Assembly (NCBI RefSeq): GCF_900156875.1
Contig: NZ_LT707409.1
Coordinates: 1,270,961 to 1,334,960 of the forward strand
Source: Robertmurraya dakarensis
GTDB lineage: Bacteria; Bacillota; Bacilli; Bacillales; Cytobacillaceae
Direction of reading: 5' to 3'
DNA length: 64,000 bases
In this document: positions 18,142-26,706 of the stretch, one piece after another
How positions within the stretch are numbered: the first letter of the stretch is position 1
Layout of the letters: each line of letters opens with the position of its first letter
Made by a program: the position numbers and the translations under genes
Notes under the pieces: generated by a model
The model's input: only the letters and a program-made list of their open reading frames with translations
Databases searched by the model: none
Told to the model about the DNA's origin: nothing

Positions 18142-19164
18142 ATGATTTTAGAAATCGTCGGTATTTCCATACTATGGTTGTTCCTATTTGGATATATCAT
18201 GGTTGCTTCCATTGACTTTGGTGCTGGTTTTTTTAATGCATTCAGCCTATTTAGAGGGAAACATCATATCTTAACCAAAATTATTGGGCGATATCTTTCT
18301 CCTGTCTGGGAGGTAACGAACGTCTTCCTAGTATTTTTCTTTGTAGGGATTGTTGGTTTTTTTCCAGAAACAGCCTTTTATTATGGCACCACGCTGTTAA
18401 TACCAGCGAGCATCGCCATCATACTGCTTGCATCAAGAGGGGCCTATTATGCTTTTGCGTCAACCGGAGAAATTAAACAGAAACGGTATATATACTCTTA
18501 CGGCATTTCAGGATTGTTTATCCCGGCTTCTCTTTCCGTTGTTTTAACGATCTCTGAAGGTGGTTTTGTCCAAGTCGAAGGAACTTCTCCCGTGCTAGAT
18601 TATTGGGGTTTAATTACCAATCCTCTGACATGGGGATTTGTTTCACTAAGCTTGTCGGTAGTTCTATTTAGTTCAGCTCTGTTCCTTACCTGGTATGCAC
18701 ACAAAGCGAATGATATAAAAGCATCTGAACTGCTTCGAAAATATGCTCTGATTTGGTCAGTATCGATGATTTTATCGGCTTTATGTACTTTTTCCTTGTT
18801 GCGCTTCCATAATCCCGGCCATTATGAAAGGTTAACGGAACTATCGTGGATGTTTATTCCTTCTTTACTATTATTTTTTGGTACATTCTATCTCATTTGG
18901 AGTAAGCGGAATTATGGGTTAGCTTTTGGACTTTTAGCTCTACAGATTGCTCTTGCCTTTTTTGCATATGGAATTTCTCATTTGCCTTACTTGCTTTATC
19001 CATATTTAACCATTTATGATGGGTTTGCCGATGAAGCAATGGCAGTGATGATGATCATTGCCTTTATAGCGGGGTTAGTATTGCTGTTTCCATCTCTTTT
19101 TCTATTGCTGCGGCTATTTTTATTTAACAAAGAATATGTACAAAGCAATCACATCGATCCGTAA
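18142..19164 (+). CDS. Cytochrome bd ubiquinol oxidase subunit II-like (CydB/YthB)
   Basis: A 340-residue membrane protein with eight or nine hydrophobic segments and the subunit II hallmarks near the N-terminus: FGYIMVASIDFGAGFF, then YLSPVWEVTNVFLVFF. In bd oxidases, subunit II partners the haem-bearing subunit I (CydA) to reduce oxygen. No subunit I gene is adjacent, which is unusual. The frame opens at 18091, but the ATG at 18142 sits six bases after AGGAGG. A bidirectional terminator follows. It may partner a subunit I made elsewhere. Confidence 0.85.
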   Translation: MILEIVGISILWLFLFGYIMVASIDFGAGFFNAFSLFRGKHHILTKIIGRYLSPVWEVTNVFLVFFFVGIVGFFPETAFYYGTTLLIPASIAIILLASRGAYYAFASTGEIKQKRYIYSYGISGLFIPASLSVVLTISEGGFVQVEGTSPVLDYWGLITNPLTWGFVSLSLSVVLFSSALFLTWYAHKANDIKASELLRKYALIWSVSMILSALCTFSLLRFHNPGHYERLTELSWMFIPSLLLFFGTFYLIWSKRNYGLAFGLLALQIALAFFAYGISHLPYLLYPYLTIYDGFADEAMAVMMIIAFIAGLVLLFPSLFLLLRLFLFNKEYVQSNHIDP

Positions 19165-19178
19165 CCGAATGATGATAC

Positions 19179-19219
19179 GATAAAAACACCTGTAACATTT
19201 GAACAACAGGTGTTTTTTC
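19179..19219. terminator. Bidirectional terminator
   Basis: Eleven-bp arms AAAACACCTGT / ACAGGTGTTTT (19183-19193, 19206-19216) with T runs on both strands, between convergent cydB and the DUF2306 gene. Confidence 0.88.
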
Positions 19220-19246
19220 CATTGTTTTTGTTTATCTTTGCAGTAT

Positions 19247-19945
19247 TTATACCGAGATGTTCTTCCTTTTAGAGTTAAATTTGCGATGATAGTATACGGA
19301 AAATCCAATGATAACTGGTGTGAGGAAGATGGTCGGTAAAAACCATAAAAGTATATTCACAGAATCAATATTTAAAAGTCTAGGAGCTGCGAAAACTGAA
19401 AAGGCGGTGATCGTTGAAATGGAACAACCAATCATCCCGCTCAAATGCTCAAACCACCAGTGCATTTTGACTGAAGGTTTGCGCAGCCAATATTTTAGCT
19501 GTGTAGCAGCAAGGAAAATGCCAAGGAACGGGAACCAAGATAACAGTGGCATTTCCTGAATAAAACCATAAGTGCTGATAAAGATAGATGAAATCAATAA
19601 AAGAATCGAAAATCCCAAATCGGCAATATGCCTATGGCTGTCCTTTCTGTTTTTAAAACGAAGAACTCGAATTCCATAAAAAGCAGTGGACGAACTCAAA
19701 ATAGCAATAAAAATTAAGAATATCGAAAAAGAGATGGTGTCATTAGAACTTGCAGGATCTAGAATCCTAAATACTCCCATATAAAGAGCAGAAACAGATA
19801 CAACAACCATCCCCGTAACATATACCCACCCTGAGATAATATGAATTTTTCCGCCTTTTTTCGTCACGATGGGGATCCAAAAAACGAATAAAGCAATAAA
19901 ACCGCCAATAATATGGAGAATCCTGAAAATATCAAACAGAGCCAT
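19247..19945 (-). CDS. DUF2306-like membrane protein
   Basis: A 232-residue integral membrane protein with about seven hydrophobic segments. Conserved-looking polar residues lie at the membrane borders: LHIIGGFIAL with KKGGKIHIISGWVYV, DSHRHIADLG, KMHWWFEHLSGM. The regularly placed His residues recall DUF2306 predicted membrane proteins, in which they might bind haem or metal; that is inference. The function is unknown. It forms a single-gene unit convergent with cydB. Confidence 0.6.
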   Translation of the reverse strand: MALFDIFRILHIIGGFIALFVFWIPIVTKKGGKIHIISGWVYVTGMVVVSVSALYMGVFRILDPASSNDTISFSIFLIFIAILSSSTAFYGIRVLRFKNRKDSHRHIADLGFSILLLISSIFISTYGFIQEMPLLSWFPFLGIFLAATQLKYWLRKPSVKMHWWFEHLSGMIGCSISTITAFSVFAAPRLLNIDSVNILLWFLPTIFLTPVIIGFSVYYHRKFNSKRKNISV

Positions 19946-20050
19946 GTATTAACCACCTTGATAAAGAAATTTAGCTAAGATGTTGATTCCATTTTACAAG
20001 CACAACCCCTCTTTAAACAAGAATAATTTTCCATTTTTACCATTTATATT

Positions 20051-20086
20051 AAAATAACCACTCTAAATGGCTAGAGTGGTTATTTT
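20051..20086. terminator. Terminator of the thi operon
   Basis: Perfect 15-bp arms (20051-20065, 20072-20086) with a 6-nt loop and AT-rich tails on both sides, immediately downstream of the thiW stop. Confidence 0.85.
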
Positions 20087-20092
20087 ATGGTG

Positions 20093-20599
20093 CTATTGCA
20101 AGCTCTTTTGTTGCAAATCGCGAAACGCAGGGTTTTTTATCACAATGCTTAATAGGATAAATGCAAATAATGCCCCCGCAAATGAGCTGACCATGAAGCT
20201 AGGGATAAATCCAAACAGCGCCGCATTTTGTCCTAAAAGGAGCGTAGCAATTGGGTAGCAGGCAATGGCGCCTAAAATGCCTGTTCCGACCGTTTCACCA
20301 ATAAATGTAAGCGACAGCTTCTTTGTTTTTTGATATAAATAGGCTGCTAGAAACGCCCCAATCATACTCCCAGGAAAAGCAAAAAACGAGCCGGTCCCCA
20401 TCATATTTCTAAGCAAAGAAACCGAAAAAGCCTGTATGACCGCATAAGCCGGTCCTAGCAATACAGCGGATAATACATTAATGAAATGCTGCATGGGAAA
20501 CACCTTCGCAAAGCCTAGAGGAATATAGAACATATGACTCGTTAATGTCCCAACCGCAACGAGCATGGCTGTGACTGTCATTTTTAACGTTTTATTCAA
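20093..20599 (-). CDS. thiW: ThiW, ECF S component for a thiamine precursor (thiazole)
   Basis: A membrane S component of 168 residues with five or six hydrophobic segments and the family-like stretch VFPMQHFINVLSAVLLGP. ThiW proteins are predicted hydroxyethylthiazole importers that borrow a shared EcfT/EcfA module. The longest frame overlaps thiE by about 90 bp; the TTG at 20599, eight bases after GGAGG, gives the right family length and only an eight-base overlap. Placement after thiM, thiD and thiE matches a thiazole salvage role. No T or A component is in this operon. Confidence 0.85.
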   Translation of the reverse strand: MNKTLKMTVTAMLVAVGTLTSHMFYIPLGFAKVFPMQHFINVLSAVLLGPAYAVIQAFSVSLLRNMMGTGSFFAFPGSMIGAFLAAYLYQKTKKLSLTFIGETVGTGILGAIACYPIATLLLGQNAALFGFIPSFMVSSFAGALFAFILLSIVIKNPAFRDLQQKSLQ

Positions 20600-21266
20600 G
20601 ACGCACTCCTCCTTTTGCCGTAACTTTCCGAGATAATTCTCTGGCCGCTTCCTGTACATCATCTGCAAGGCTGATCGCACTTATTAAGGAAATCCCATCA
20701 GCCCCCGCTTCTATCACACTGCCGGCATTTTCAGCATGTATGCCTCCAATACCTACGAGCGGAATTGTAAAGCCTTCTGAACGCAGTATCTCAATGATAT
20801 TTAATCCCTGTACTGGATTCGCATCTTCTTTTGTTTTCGTTGGAAAAATAGGACCTACACCAAAATAATCGGCACCGGCTTCGACGGCAGCTTTTGCTTC
20901 TACTATGTTGTGTACAGACACACCGAGGATTTTATCACCAATTTTTTCCCTAACGGCCTTAATCTCTTCATCATCCTGTCCAATATGAACACCATCAGCA
21001 TTTAGTGCTAGCGCTAAGTCAATGTCATCATTGACAATGAAAGGAACATGCCCCTGCTTGCAGATGTATTGAAGTTCCTCTGCCAACGCATATTTTTGGT
21101 CACCTTTCAAAGCGCCATTCCCTTTTTCGCGAAACTGAAAAAAGGAAACCCCTCCTGCAATCGCTTCTTTTAGAACTTCTGCTGAGGATTTTTCACAATT
21201 AGGACTCCCCATTATAAAATATAGCTTTAAAGCAGATCGCAAAGCCTCCTCGGTCATTTTCTTCAT
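20592..21266 (-). CDS. thiE: Thiamine-phosphate synthase ThiE
   Basis: Joins hydroxymethylpyrimidine pyrophosphate and thiazole phosphate to thiamine phosphate in the cytosol. A 224-residue TIM-barrel protein with family motifs QFREKGNGA, VNDDIDLALALNADGVHIGQDD, GVSVHN, YFGVGPIFPTKTK and VGIGGIHAENA. The ATG at 21266 overlaps the thiD stop (ATGA) and follows AAAGGGAG; the longer frame from 21296 is less likely. Fully complete and coupled to both neighbours. Confidence 0.96.
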   Translation of the reverse strand: MKKMTEEALRSALKLYFIMGSPNCEKSSAEVLKEAIAGGVSFFQFREKGNGALKGDQKYALAEELQYICKQGHVPFIVNDDIDLALALNADGVHIGQDDEEIKAVREKIGDKILGVSVHNIVEAKAAVEAGADYFGVGPIFPTKTKEDANPVQGLNIIEILRSEGFTIPLVGIGGIHAENAGSVIEAGADGISLISAISLADDVQEAARELSRKVTAKGGVRLE

Positions 21267-22075
21267 AATTTCACGGCTCCCTTTCGATAAGCCCAATGAT
21301 TGGTAGGCCCATGTCCGTTGCCAATTTCCAGATCATCTTCAATCGCAGCTGAGATGAAGCTTTTCGCAGTTGAAACCGCATCGTATATTGACTTTCCTTT
21401 TGCAAGCTCTGCCGTGATCGCTGCTGAGAAGGTACAACCTGTACCATGGGTATTTTTAGTAGGAATTCTCTTATTCTTAAAGACATGAAAATCTATGCCA
21501 TCAAATAATAGATCAGTAGACTCTTGCTCGTCTGAATCATGTCCGCCCTTGATGACGACATTTTTCACACCTAAATTCATTAACCGTTTGCAGGCTTCTT
21601 TCTTATCTTCATTCGTAATTATTTTCATACCTGTCAGAACCTCAGCCTCTGGTATATTCGGAGTGATCACATAAGAGACAGGCAGCAGACTCGTTTTCAT
21701 TGCCGACACAGCTGCGTCCTGTAAAAGCGAAGCACCACCTTTAGCAATCATGACCGGGTCTACAACAATTTTTTCCCAGCCATAGTCTTTAATTTTTACT
21801 GAAACGGCTTCGATAATGTCAGCTGAAAAAAGCATCCCTGTTTTCAGTGCATCAACGCCAATGTCTTCACCAATCGAAGTGATTTGCTCTGCTACAGCTT
21901 CTGGTGTCATTGGAAAAACTCCTTGAACCCCCAATGTATTTTGAGCGGTAACGGCTGTCAGCGCAGACATCCCATAGACACTTAGCTCCTGAAACGTCTT
22001 TAAATCGGCTTGAATACCTGCTCCACCGCCACTATCGGAACCTGCAATTGTTAAAGCTTTTGCTACTTTTCCCAT
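21263..22075 (-). CDS. thiD: Hydroxymethylpyrimidine (phosphate) kinase ThiD
   Basis: Phosphorylates hydroxymethylpyrimidine twice to the pyrophosphate that ThiE uses. A ribokinase-fold protein of 270 residues: TIAGSDSGGGAGIQADLKTF at the N-terminus, VVIKGGHD in the middle and the anion-hole motif NTHGTGCTFSAAI near 205-220. The ATG at 22075 sits seven bases after AAGGAGGG; the frame extends farther upstream to 22126 only because it overlaps the thiM tail. Overlaps thiE by four bases. Confidence 0.96.
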   Translation of the reverse strand: MGKVAKALTIAGSDSGGGAGIQADLKTFQELSVYGMSALTAVTAQNTLGVQGVFPMTPEAVAEQITSIGEDIGVDALKTGMLFSADIIEAVSVKIKDYGWEKIVVDPVMIAKGGASLLQDAAVSAMKTSLLPVSYVITPNIPEAEVLTGMKIITNEDKKEACKRLMNLGVKNVVIKGGHDSDEQESTDLLFDGIDFHVFKNKRIPTKNTHGTGCTFSAAITAELAKGKSIYDAVSTAKSFISAAIEDDLEIGNGHGPTNHWAYRKGAVKL

Positions 22076-22088
22076 ATGAAGTCCCTCC

Positions 22089-22895
22089 TTATATTTGCTC
22101 AAATGAGCTATGAAGATTGATTTCATCCTGCGATACGTTTGCCAGCTTGTTCATAAATTGCATTTGAAAGCTTCCTGGTCCCTCACTTGCTGTTTTCTCA
22201 GCGGCCAATTCTGCTGCTACGCCATAAAAGGACAGAGCTGCCACGGCGGCATCCAGCTTATTTTCCTCAACTGCTGCAAAAGCACCTACTACTGTTGAAA
22301 GAAGACAGCCCGTTCCAGTTACTTTTGTCAGGATTGGATGACCATTATGGACAAGATAAGTAGTGCTGCCGTCAGTGATAATATCATCCTTACCCGTAAC
22401 AACAACAACTGCGTTAAGTTTTTTCGCCGCTAACTTCGCTATCTCAACTGCATCTCCATCTCCGCTGCCTGCATCGACACCTTTTATTTCCCATTTCTCA
22501 CCTATGAGATTAGCAATCTCCGCAGCATTACCTCTGATCACATTCACTTTTATTTCATTTAGTATTCTTCGTGAGGTTTGTGTTCGGTATGGTGTTGCTC
22601 CCACTCCAACTGGATCCAGTACAACTGGAACACCGTGTTCGTTCGCTGATTTACCAGCAATGACCATCGCCTCTAAGTCATCACTGTTCAATGTTCCCAT
22701 ATTGAGGACAAGGGCGTCCGCAACCTTTGCCATATCCGCAACCTCTTCAGGTGCCGAAGCCATGACCGGTGAAGCCCCAATAGCTAAGAGACCATTCGCT
22801 GAAAAATTTGCCACTACAATATTAGTAATATTATGTATGAGAGGTGAGCTTTCTCTTACTCTCATTAACAATGAGTTTACTTTTTCCTCATTCAT
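22089..22895 (-). CDS. thiM: Hydroxyethylthiazole kinase ThiM
   Basis: Phosphorylates the thiazole alcohol for salvage into thiamine. A 268-residue ribokinase-like protein with [15 protein letters not shown] at the N-terminus, the [13 protein letters not shown] segment and the catalytic [10 protein letters not shown] loop, whose Cys is typical of ThiM. GGAGGG precedes the ATG by seven bases. It follows the SDR gene by 14 bp and is separated from thiD by 13 bp, consistent with one transcript under the riboswitch at 23.8 kb. Confidence 0.96.
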   Translation of the reverse strand: MNEEKVNSLLMRVRESSPLIHNITNIVVANFSANGLLAIGASPVMASAPEEVADMAKVADALVLNMGTLNSDDLEAMVIAGKSANEHGVPVVLDPVGVGATPYRTQTSRRILNEIKVNVIRGNAAEIANLIGEKWEIKGVDAGSGDGDAVEIAKLAAKKLNAVVVVTGKDDIITDGSTTYLVHNGHPILTKVTGTGCLLSTVVGAFAAVEENKLDAAVAALSFYGVAAELAAEKTASEGPGSFQMQFMNKLANVSQDEINLHSSFEQI

Positions 22896-22909
22896 CTTTC
22901 ATCCCTCCA

Positions 22910-23671
22910 TTAATCCATTACTAGTCCGCCATCGACGTTAAGGTTTTGTCCAGTCACACCACTGCCCCATGGTGATGCAAAGAAAAGTACTGCTTTAGCG
23001 ACATCTTCTGGTGTTGTGACCTTCTTTAAAGGCGTGCTTGCTTCAATTAATTGAAAAACTTCCTCGGAAGTGGCAGAGCTGGCATCTGTTGTTTTTAACA
23101 AACCTCCTGATACCATATTGACCGTGATGCCAAACTCTCCTAATTCCTTCGCCATATTTCTAGTAAAACCTAATAGTGCTGCTTTACTCGTTGTATAGTC
23201 ATGATAAGCGACAACTGGATTTTGGAAAAGGTTCGTACCAATGTTGACGATCCTGCCCTCTCCCGCTTCTTTCATACCAGGAATGGCGGCTTGCGTTGTA
23301 TTTAATGCCCCACGGATTGCTCCTTCTAATTGGATCTGGTAATCACTCCATGAAATATCAGCGGCATTCTTTTTACCAACAGGATCAAACTTGAAATTGA
23401 CTAATGCATTATTGACAACCGTGGTGATCGGTCTACCATAGTTTTCTCTCGCTTTTGTAAATAAATCTCGCACTTGTTGCTCATCTCGAACATCAGCTTG
23501 GATCGCGACGGCATTTTCGCCAATCTCTTCTTTCAAGGCCGCTGCCGCCTCTTCACTATGAAAATAGTTAATGACTACTTTTGCACCCTCACTAGCAAAT
23601 GCCTTTACTGTTTCTTTCCCTAATCCCCGAGCTCCCCCGGTGACAAGCACAATTTGTTCTGATAATTTCAT
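22910..23671 (-). CDS. Short-chain dehydrogenase/reductase, first gene of the thi operon
   Basis: A 253-residue NAD(P)-dependent oxidoreductase of the SDR family. Cofactor motif TGGARGLGK (11-19); catalytic YTTSK at Tyr159 and Lys163. The position normally held by the catalytic Ser is Thr146 (IVNIGTN), and the usual NNAG is NNAL. It opens the operon directly behind a TPP riboswitch and 14 bp before thiM, so its expression follows thiamine need. The substrate is unknown. A 3-oxoacyl-ACP reductase label would rest on general similarity only. Confidence 0.82.
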   Translation of the reverse strand: MKLSEQIVLVTGGARGLGKETVKAFASEGAKVVINYFHSEEAAAALKEEIGENAVAIQADVRDEQQVRDLFTKARENYGRPITTVVNNALVNFKFDPVGKKNAADISWSDYQIQLEGAIRGALNTTQAAIPGMKEAGEGRIVNIGTNLFQNPVVAYHDYTTSKAALLGFTRNMAKELGEFGITVNMVSGGLLKTTDASSATSEEVFQLIEASTPLKKVTTPEDVAKAVLFFASPWGSGVTGQNLNVDGGLVMD

Positions 23672-23703
23672 TCTTGTTCCCTCCTACTGTTGTTGTGGAA
23701 AAA

Positions 23704-23738
23704 CAAAAAAGCCAGATCCCATAAAAAGGACCTGGCTT
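23704..23738 (-). terminator. Riboswitch expression-platform terminator
   Basis: Eleven-bp stem (23709-23719 with 23728-23738, one G-U pair in the RNA) and a run of six T on the minus strand, between the TPP aptamer and the SDR start. Confidence 0.88.
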
Positions 23739-23763
23739 AATAAGCAATAAGAATCATCGTGAC

Positions 23764-23861
23764 TTCCTACTTTCCTACGCCGGTATTATCCGGATCAGGT
23801 CCAAGGGTTAAAAAACGTAACGTTTTTCTCTCAGCCAAAAATCTGGCACCCCTAGTAGTTG
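23764..23861 (-). promoter_or_regulatory. TPP riboswitch (THI element) of SDR-thiMDEW
   Basis: Minus-strand blocks in order: GGGGTGCC, GGCTGAGAG, CCCTTGGACCTGATCC and GCGTAGGAAAG, closed by P1 arms at 23854-23859 and 23766-23771. The optional P3 extension is a clear hairpin (AAAAACG-TTA-CGTTTTT). A terminator follows, so control is transcriptional. Confidence 0.95.
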
Positions 23862-24001
23862 TTGAAATATTCATTTACTAAATGATAGTACTCCCATTGG
23901 AAAAAGTAAAGGGATTTTTTGATTCTTCTAATTTTTTGGATTAGAAATCTACTGATATGATGGAGATGAAGGACAAATCCATTGTAAAACTTAAACTAAA
24001 T

Positions 24002-24649
24002 GGTCTTCATGCTCCGGATGAAGACCGTTAGTCCTATAAAACTTCATGCTTATGGTCTTCATTCAACAGATGATGACCGTTAGTCTTATAAAACTTCATG
24101 CTTATGGTCTTCATTCAACGGATGATGACCGTTTGCCTTTTAAAACTTCATGCTTATGGTCCTCATTCAACAGATGAAGACCGTTTGCCTTATAAAACTT
24201 CATGCTTATGGTCTTCATTCAACGGATGATGACCATTAGTCCTATAAAACTTCAGCCTCTTGGTCCTCACTCAATGGATGATGACCGTTTGCCTTATAAA
24301 ACTTCATGCTTATGGTCCTCATTCAATGGATGATGACCGTTTGCCTTATAAAACTTCAGCCTCTTGGTCCTCATTCAACGGATGATGACCGTTTGCCTTT
24401 TAAAACTTCATGCTTATGGTCCTCATTCAACGGATGATGACCGTTAGTCCTATAAAACTTCAGCCTTATGGTCCTCATTCAACGGATGAGGACCGTTTGC
24501 CTTTTAAAACTTCTTCCTCCTGGTCCTCATTCAACGGATGAGGACCGTTAGTCCTATAAAACTTCAGCCTTATGGTCCTCATTCAACGGATGAGGACCGT
24601 TTGCCTAAAAACCTTCATGCTTATGGTCTTCATTCTGCTTGCGAAGACC
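24002..24649. repeat. 13-copy 52-bp palindromic tandem array (array 1)
   Basis: Thirteen units start at 24002, 24054, 24106, 24158, 24210, 24262, 24314, 24366, 24418, 24470, 24522, 24574 and 24625: eleven steps of exactly 52 bp and a final one of 51. Each carries a 25-nt inverted repeat with nine-base arms GGTCYTCAT and ATGANGACC round a 7-nt loop, usually tcaacgg. Position 5 of the arms covaries in several copies (T-A in unit 1, C-G in units 10-12) and is mismatched in others. The last unit has a changed loop but perfect seven-base arms. Because 52 is not divisible by three, no frame stays open. It lies between the second TPP riboswitch and the stop of the GNAT gene. Confidence 0.95.
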
Positions 24650-24681
24650 GAAAGTCTATTAAATGAAGCGAAATTTGTCTT

Positions 24682-25137
24682 CTAAGTTAAGGCTTTTTCA
24701 AAAAAAGGTAAGGTTAAATCACTATTGACACTCATCTCGTTAACTTTTTCAAAACCATTCTTCCCATAAAAAGCAATAGCGGGTGCGTTTTTAGAACCTG
24801 TTGATACTTTTAATACCGTTATTCCAGCTTGCTGTTGAATACAATTCAATAGCTTCTGGGCAATTCCTTTTCTGAAATGATTTGGATGTACGAATAGGCG
24901 ATGGATGTCAATAACGTCATTTTCTTTCTTATATGAGATCACCCCGCATAGCTCGTCTTTTTCATAAAAACCAAAGAAAGTTTCCCCGCTTTTTTGAAGA
25001 CTATCAACTGTTTCTCTTAACGGAGGCAGATCAGAATAGCCTATTATTTTTGCTTCAACCCTATAAGCCGGTATTTGTATTTTTAGCACCTCTCCAGCTT
25101 CTTTACAACTTGTTATATTTATTTTATGGATGCTCAC
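24682..25137 (-). CDS. GNAT-family N-acetyltransferase
   Basis: A 151-residue acetyl-CoA-dependent acetyltransferase. Core GNAT elements: beta4 VIDIHRLFVHPNHF, then the pyrophosphate loop RKGIAQKLL, and the C-terminal NAPAIAFYGKNGFEKV motif. The frame opens at 25230, inside the terminator of the upstream gene, so the GTG at 25137 after AAAAGGGGA is the better start and begins where the domain begins (VSIHKINITS). The substrate is unknown. No ordinary terminator follows; the palindromic array starts 33 bp beyond its stop. Confidence 0.82.
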   Translation of the reverse strand: MSIHKINITSCKEAGEVLKIQIPAYRVEAKIIGYSDLPPLRETVDSLQKSGETFFGFYEKDELCGVISYKKENDVIDIHRLFVHPNHFRKGIAQKLLNCIQQQAGITVLKVSTGSKNAPAIAFYGKNGFEKVNEMSVNSDLTLPFFEKALT

Positions 25138-25195
25138 TTTATCCCCTTTTCCAAAAATAGTAATTATCTCAATATTATCATATAAGTCTTCTATC

Positions 25196-25241
25196 ATAAA
25201 AAAGAGACAGCGTCTTAGGAACATCCCCAAACACTGTCTCT
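25196..25241 (-). terminator. Terminator of the acyl-CoA dehydrogenase gene
   Basis: Arms AGAGACAGCG / CACTGTCTCT (25203-25212, 25232-25241, one G-U pair) followed by TTTTTTATG on the minus strand, just after the stop at 25249. Confidence 0.85.
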
Positions 25242-25248
25242 ACCACTA

Positions 25249-26493
25249 TTAACTAAAATCTGTATCGCCTTTAAGCAATCTTCTTGCAATCGTGCGGCGC
25301 TGAATTTCAGCTGTTCCATCAGGTACTCTCATCGAACGAGCCCAACGCCAAACTTTTTCAATTTTCATCTCATTCGTTAAGCCCATTCCACCCATGATTT
25401 GCATACAGCGATCTAATACACGGAATGCCATTTCTGTCGTGAATGCTTTAATCATTGAGATTTCTTTGATTGGAAGTTCTTTTTGATTCTCCATTTTCCA
25501 TGCACAATGAAGAAGCATATTGCGGCCGGCATAAATATCCATGCCACATTCTGCAATCATCATCTGGATCGCCTGATGGTTGTCAATTGTCACCCCGAAT
25601 GTCTTACGCTGTTTGGCATACTCAATTGCTCGATCAAGAGCCCATTGTGCAGTCCCTACACAGTTGGCTGCCATAACAACACGTCCAATGTCAACACCAT
25701 GAAGAGCAGCGCCAAAGCCATCATGCAAATCACCAATAATATACTTTTCATGTACACGTGCATCTTCAATGGAAACAATTCCAATGCGGCTTCCTAAGTG
25801 GCCTAAATAAGGAATGGTTGAAGAGCATGTACAAGTTTTTCCATCAAATGGAACTAGAAAAGCCGTAATTCCGCCTCTTCTCTTCTCAGCCAACTCCGGA
25901 TCGGTAATGGCAAAAATGATCGCATATTCTGCATATGGAGCATTTGTGATCCATTGCTTTGTACCGTTGATGACCCAATGATCTCCATCTTTGACAGCTT
26001 TGGTTTTGATGCTCCATACATCAGAACCAGCGTCTGGTTCACTTAGTCCAAAGCAAAGTAATGATTCACCTGTTTTGATTTTTGGTAAAACCTCTTCCCT
26101 TACTTCCGGCTTCATTCCTAATAGTACAGGAGTAAGTCCGCCAGAGAATAGTCCTGGAGGGAAAATTTCCGAAATTAACAGATTGTATCCATATTTTTTT
26201 GTAAGAGCTTCATGAATTAAAGCAACAGCTAATGGTCCAAACTCGTCGCCATTCCCGCCTAACTCAGCTTCCCCAAACATCGTAAAAAACCCTGCTTCAG
26301 CCGATTTAAGTCTTACTTGTTTCAATGCTTCTTGAAATTCTGGCGTGTATTTGCCATTTTCGTCATATAAATAACGTTCATCTTCAAGTGCCTTGGCAAA
26401 TTTCTTCTCCAACGGTTTAATTTCAACCTCGACAAAACGTTCCAAACTTTCTATTACACTAGTAATTTCTTCTGGTGCTTTAAAATCAATCAT
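25249..26493 (-). CDS. Acyl-CoA dehydrogenase
   Basis: FAD-dependent oxidation of acyl-CoA to enoyl-CoA, 414 residues. Recognisable segments: CFGLSEPDAGSDVWSIKTKA (FAD/substrate loop), WVINGTKQWITNA, GHLGSRIGIVSIEDARV and the C-terminal RVLDRCMQIMGGMGLTNEM with the FAD-binding GGMG. The last part ends in VPDGTAEIQRRTIARRLL. The ATG at 26493 lies eight bases after GGAGG; the frame start at 26514 precedes that site. It stands alone. Chain-length preference cannot be read from the sequence. Confidence 0.9.
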   Translation of the reverse strand: MIDFKAPEEITSVIESLERFVEVEIKPLEKKFAKALEDERYLYDENGKYTPEFQEALKQVRLKSAEAGFFTMFGEAELGGNGDEFGPLAVALIHEALTKKYGYNLLISEIFPPGLFSGGLTPVLLGMKPEVREEVLPKIKTGESLLCFGLSEPDAGSDVWSIKTKAVKDGDHWVINGTKQWITNAPYAEYAIIFAITDPELAEKRRGGITAFLVPFDGKTCTCSSTIPYLGHLGSRIGIVSIEDARVHEKYIIGDLHDGFGAALHGVDIGRVVMAANCVGTAQWALDRAIEYAKQRKTFGVTIDNHQAIQMMIAECGMDIYAGRNMLLHCAWKMENQKELPIKEISMIKAFTTEMAFRVLDRCMQIMGGMGLTNEMKIEKVWRWARSMRVPDGTAEIQRRTIARRLLKGDTDFS

Positions 26494-26672
26494 TCTATTA
26501 ACCTCCTGTTTCATTGTTTCTTATAAAAAAAGTTTCCTAACAATATGTATAACGTTTCACTCTATGAAGCGCTTTCACTTTATTTTATATCAGTATTTTA
26601 AAATTGTAAACGTAAGATTATAAATATTAAGATAATTTACCGGTTGTTTTAAAATTTTCTTACCATAATGAA

Positions 26673-26700
26673 ACGCTGATCCTTTTTAGGAATCAGCGTG
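26673..26700 (-). terminator. Possible terminator of the SGNH hydrolase gene
   Basis: Imperfect hairpin: ACGCTGATCC (26673-26682) with GGAATCAGCGT (26689-26699) and a 6-nt loop, followed by a weak TTTCATTAT tail on the minus strand. Confidence 0.5.
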
Positions 26701-26706
26701 ATTGGT

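Noticed and set aside
24002-24649. CRISPR array
   Set aside because: The repeat units are tandem copies whose linkers are themselves repeated, not unique spacers, and there are no cas genes in the window.
26550-26570. cre-like sequence TGAAAGCGCTTCA upstream of the acyl-CoA dehydrogenase gene
   Set aside because: One base short of the 14-bp CcpA consensus and not symmetric over its full length; too weak to call without a scored matrix.
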